From JBECKQ01 sp040235375 (GTDB taxonomy: Bacteria > Planctomycetota > Phycisphaerae > UBA1845): 7,211 nucleotides of DNA. This document shows, one piece after another, positions 6,065 to 7,211 of this stretch (the first letter of the stretch is position 1; every line of letters starts with the position of its first letter). The position numbers were made by a program, and so were the translations under genes. The stretch covers positions 1-7,211 of the forward strand of contig JBECKQ010000397.1 of assembly GCA_040235375.1 (NCBI GenBank). The letters are read 5' to 3'. The notes under the pieces were generated by a model. The model was not told the origin of the DNA and did not search any database. It was given only the letters and a program-made list of their open reading frames with translations.

Positions 6065-6184
6065 TCACGCGCTCCTCACGCGGCCGCCTCGGCCGTCTTC
6101 GAATCCGCAATCCGCAATCCCAAATCCGCAATGAGGAGGGTCGGCGGTCAGGTGGTTCTTGAAGAGGGCGTACTTGATGGACAA
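6065..6184 (-). pseudogene. N-terminal remnant of a DUF4469-type (HU-like DNA-binding) protein
   Basis: A TTG start at 6182-6184 is preceded by AAAGGAG with a 6-base spacer. The first residues, SIKYALFKNHLTADP, match from memory the N-terminus of bacterial DNA-binding-domain proteins that end in DUF4469. Two codons later the frame enters a heptad repeat (CGFGIADCGF) and stops at 6065-6067, giving 39 codons. The rest of the protein is absent here; its C-terminal end reappears at 5504-5675. The intact ribosome binding site shows this was the start of a real gene and it still drives the downstream four-helix-bundle gene. The frame is too short for an HU-like fold, so no function is expected. The main doubt is whether the break is genuine or an assembly join at the repeat. 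Confidence 0.68.
6102..6132 (-). repeat. Heptad repeat A6 (GGATTGC type), right flank of the four-helix-bundle gene
   Basis: Plus-strand units AATCCGC, AATCCGC, AATCCCA, AATCCGC, AAT. It is inverted relative to A5 and begins directly at the break in the N-terminal DUF4469-type remnant. Confidence 0.9.
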
Positions 6185-6187
6185 GGG

Positions 6188-6200
6188 TCGCTCCTTTCAG
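6188..6200 (-). promoter_or_regulatory. Ribosome binding site for the TTG-started remnant
   Basis: AAAGGAG on the minus strand, 6 bases before TTG. It supports the TTG as the original start of the split gene. Confidence 0.65.
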
Positions 6201-6207
6201 TCGCTTT

Positions 6208-6243
6208 GAAGAAGGCTTGAGGCTCGGGGCTTGAGGCTTGAGG
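6208..6243 (+). repeat. Heptad repeat B3 (GGCTTGA type), left flank of the toxin pair
   Basis: Leader GAAGAA, then units GGCTTGA, GGCTCGG, GGCTTGA, GGCTTGA, GG. It is inverted relative to B4 on the other side of the toxin pair. It lies in the 145-base divergent interval and is followed within 8 bases by repeat C. Confidence 0.92.
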
Positions 6244-6250
6244 AAAACGC

Positions 6251-6280
6251 GGAAGTCGGAACGCGGAACGCGGAACGCGC
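6251..6280 (+). repeat. Heptad repeat C (GGAACGC type)
   Basis: Units GGAAGTC, GGAACGC, GGAACGC, GGAACGC, GC. It is the only copy of this sequence family, with the same period and unit number as the A and B copies, and lies in the leader region of the toxin gene. Confidence 0.88.
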
Positions 6281-6292
6281 AACAGAAGGCAA

Positions 6293-6321
6293 TAGGCAGT
6301 GACCGCGTCGCGCGTTATGCT
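6293..6321 (+). promoter_or_regulatory. Possible promoter of the toxin gene, leaderless
   Basis: TAGGCA (6293-6298) and TATGCT (6316-6321) are 17 bases apart, each matching 4 of 6 sigma-70 consensus bases. Transcription would start at or within a few bases of the ATG at 6330, which agrees with the lack of a ribosome binding site there. Weak, consensus-only evidence. Confidence 0.3.
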
Positions 6322-6329
6322 CTGCCGCC

Positions 6330-6905
6330 ATGGCCGAGCCTGAGGTCTTCGTGATCGCCGGGCCGAACGGGGCGGGCAAATCGACCGCGGCCGCGGCGCT
6401 GCTGCCGGCGCGCTTCCCCACCGAACGCTTTCTGAATGCGGACCAGATCGCCAAGGCGCTGGCCACCGACTCGCCGCTCGAAGCCGGGCGCGTGATGCTG
6501 CGTCGCATGCACGAGTTGCGGGATCAGGGCGAGACGTTCGCATTCGAGGCCACGCTCGCCGGTCGCAGCCACGCCCGGTTTCTTCGCGAGGCGCAGGCGT
6601 GCGGCTACGCGGTCCATGTCGCCTATCTGTGGCTGTCCAGCCCGGAGCTGGCCGCCCGCCGCGTCGCGGTGCGGGTCCAACGCGGCGGGCACGACGTGCC
6701 GCGAGCCGACATCGAGCGGCGGTACTGGCGCGGGCTTCGCAACTGCTTCGATCTGTACTTTCCGCTGGCCAACCGCTGGGTGTTGTGCGATAATTCCGGT
6801 GAGCAGTTCGTGCTCGTCGCCCGCCGGCGACATGGCTGCGAGCCTGAGATACTGGAGCCGAAGCGCTATGAACGCATCCGACAAGCCGCCGCCCGCCAAG
6901 CATGA
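6330..6905 (+). CDS. Zeta-toxin family P-loop kinase
   Basis: 191 residues. Walker A GPNGAGKS at 11-18, the NAD motif at 36-38 (FLNADQIA), FAFEATLAGR at 70-79, HVAYLWLSSPELAARRVAVR around 96-115, GGHDVP at 119-124, and DNSGE at 154-158. Family knowledge: zeta/PezT toxins phosphorylate UDP-N-acetylglucosamine and poison cell-wall synthesis; many chromosomal relatives of about 190 residues, like this one, are annotated as zeta-toxin-family ATPases with untested substrates. No epsilon or PezA antitoxin lies upstream; instead a small gene overlaps the 3' end. The ATG at 6330 has no ribosome binding site but a possible promoter ends just before it. The gene is on the strand opposite to its left neighbours and stands between inverted GGCTTGA repeats. 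Confidence 0.9.
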   Translation: MAEPEVFVIAGPNGAGKSTAAAALLPARFPTERFLNADQIAKALATDSPLEAGRVMLRRMHELRDQGETFAFEATLAGRSHARFLREAQACGYAVHVAYLWLSSPELAARRVAVRVQRGGHDVPRADIERRYWRGLRNCFDLYFPLANRWVLCDNSGEQFVLVARRRHGCEPEILEPKRYERIRQAAARQA

Positions 6906-7056
6906 TGAGGCCCTGCTGGACCGTCGCCTCGACGACATCTGCGCCGGGCTCTGCGAGGCGTTCGAGCGTGAGGTCAGGCAACTCCGCCGCGAGGGCCTGC
7001 CGATCTACGTCAGCGACAACGGCAAGGTGGTGGACCTGCAAAAGGTCGCGCGCTAG
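6868..7056 (+). CDS. Small partner protein of the zeta-like toxin, candidate antitoxin
   Basis: 62 residues, MNASDKPPPAKHDEALLDRR at the start and GLPIYVSDNGKVVDLQKVAR at the end. The middle is predicted helical and charged. The end pattern (P-I-Y-V, then N-G-K-V-V) resembles the small proteins found next to zeta-like kinases in planctomycetes and cyanobacteria, as I recall them; I cannot name a Pfam family. Its ATG overlaps the toxin gene by 38 bases in another frame, and GGAG lies about 10 bases upstream at 6854-6857, so translation is probably coupled. The position downstream of the toxin is the reverse of the epsilon-zeta order. The antitoxin role is inference from this arrangement. Confidence 0.7.
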   Translation: MNASDKPPPAKHDEALLDRRLDDICAGLCEAFEREVRQLRREGLPIYVSDNGKVVDLQKVAR

Positions 7057-7072
7057 CCGCCGGGTTCTTTCT

Positions 7073-7103
7073 GCCTCAAGCCTCACGTCTCAAGCCTTTC
7101 TTC
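7073..7103 (-). repeat. Heptad repeat B4 (GGCTTGA type), right flank of the toxin pair
   Basis: Plus-strand units TCAAGCC, TCACGTC, TCAAGCC, then TTTCTTC. It starts 17 bases after the partner gene's stop, and one unit is diverged. It is the inverted counterpart of B3. Confidence 0.85.
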
Positions 7104-7136
7104 ATCCCGCGTGGCGCGCTGCTCTCGCGGCCTTAT

Positions 7137-7187
7137 CGGGCCGTGTACGGCAGGCACGGGGTGGTCATGCCTGTCGTACACGGTCCG
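7137..7187 (+). repeat. Strong palindromic hairpin, REP-like
   Basis: The core arms CCGTGTACGGCAGGCA (7141-7156) and TGCCTGTCGTACACGG (7168-7183) pair over 16 positions with one G-T wobble, around an 11-base loop (7157-7167). Another four pairs at the base (one wobble) extend the stem to 20. No T-run follows, so it is more like a REP-type palindrome than an intrinsic terminator, though it lies where the toxin pair's transcript would end. Confidence 0.75.
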
Positions 7188-7211
7188 GGCACGCCGGGCG
7201 CACGGTCTGTG

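Larger units (their letters stand above)
5662..6132 (-). mobile_element. Putative four-helix-bundle cassette bounded by inverted heptad repeats
   Basis: About 470 bases with inverted A-type repeats at both ends. They share a 17-base core, ATTTGGGATTGCGGATT, on opposite strands. The only intact gene inside is the four-helix-bundle gene. The element sits between the N- and C-terminal pieces of one DUF4469-type gene. No transposase is present and I see no clear target-site duplication. The middle of the host gene (very roughly 180 codons) is missing, so this is replacement or insertion plus deletion, not a clean insertion. Mobility is inference. Confidence 0.45.
6208..7103 (+). mobile_element. 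Putative toxin-pair cassette bounded by inverted GGCTTGA repeats
   Basis: The toxin and its partner (6330-7056) are bracketed by B-type repeats in opposite orientation (6208-6243 and 7073-7103). Both begin GAAGAA then GGCTTGAG when read inward from the left or on the complement from the right. No transposase or target duplication is seen, so this is a structural suggestion only. Confidence 0.3.

Noticed and set aside
5662..6132. Diversity-generating retroelement (IVP-family protein resembles Avd)
   Set aside because: No reverse transcriptase and no template/variable repeat pair with adenine-biased differences in the window; the heptad repeats are too short to serve as such.
6148..7086. 312-codon minus-strand frame across the toxin pair
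   Set aside because: Antisense shadow; the plus strand has Walker A and other zeta-family motifs.
41..7103. CRISPR array
   Set aside because: The heptad repeats are short, scattered, in both orientations and mostly in coding sequence; no regular spacers and no cas genes.

Overview
The window looks like a GC-rich chromosomal segment from a planctomycete-type bacterium (Planctomycetota, possibly Phycisphaerae-like). The evidence is a large exported propeller protein with an internal dockerin-like calcium-binding segment and 'GACC' cysteine-rich repeats, an AlkP-superfamily phosphodiesterase of the planctomycete style, and remnants of a DUF4469-type DNA-binding protein. The lineage call is inference from domain style; there is no rRNA or other marker gene.

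Layout. The left three quarters is read on the minus strand. From right to left: an N-terminal remnant of a DUF4469-type gene (6065-6184), a four-helix-bundle (23S-IVP family) gene (5707-6060), the C-terminal remnant of the same DUF4469-type gene (5504-5710), a 1176-residue exported double-propeller protein (1882-5412), a truncated copy of that protein's own C-terminal tail (1638-1892), a gene-poor stretch (1313-1637), and a phosphodiesterase that runs off the left edge (1-1312). The right end is on the plus strand: a zeta-toxin-like P-loop kinase (6330-6905), an overlapping 62-residue partner (6868-7056), and a strong hairpin (7137-7187).

The most interesting content is a set of short heptanucleotide repeats. 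Twelve copies in 7.2 kb fall into four sequence families (heptads GGATTGC, GGCTTGA, GGAACGC, GGATGTC). All share one design, about four consecutive 7-base units that each begin with GG on one strand. Seven copies lie inside open reading frames and are read through in frame. They sit at gene breakpoints: inverted GGATTGC copies bracket the four-helix-bundle gene that splits the DUF4469-type gene, inverted GGCTTGA copies bracket the toxin pair, one copy caps the truncated tail duplicate and another interrupts it, one lies in a signal peptide, and two form the linker of the phosphodiesterase. I read the region as remodelled by a heptad-repeat-associated process that moves or bounds small cassettes. 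The mechanism is inference, and an assembly join at the short repeats must be ruled out.

Functional links between genes are weak. The minus-strand genes do not form a recognisable pathway. The toxin pair is a self-contained module, and the exported protein and the phosphodiesterase look like independent genes.
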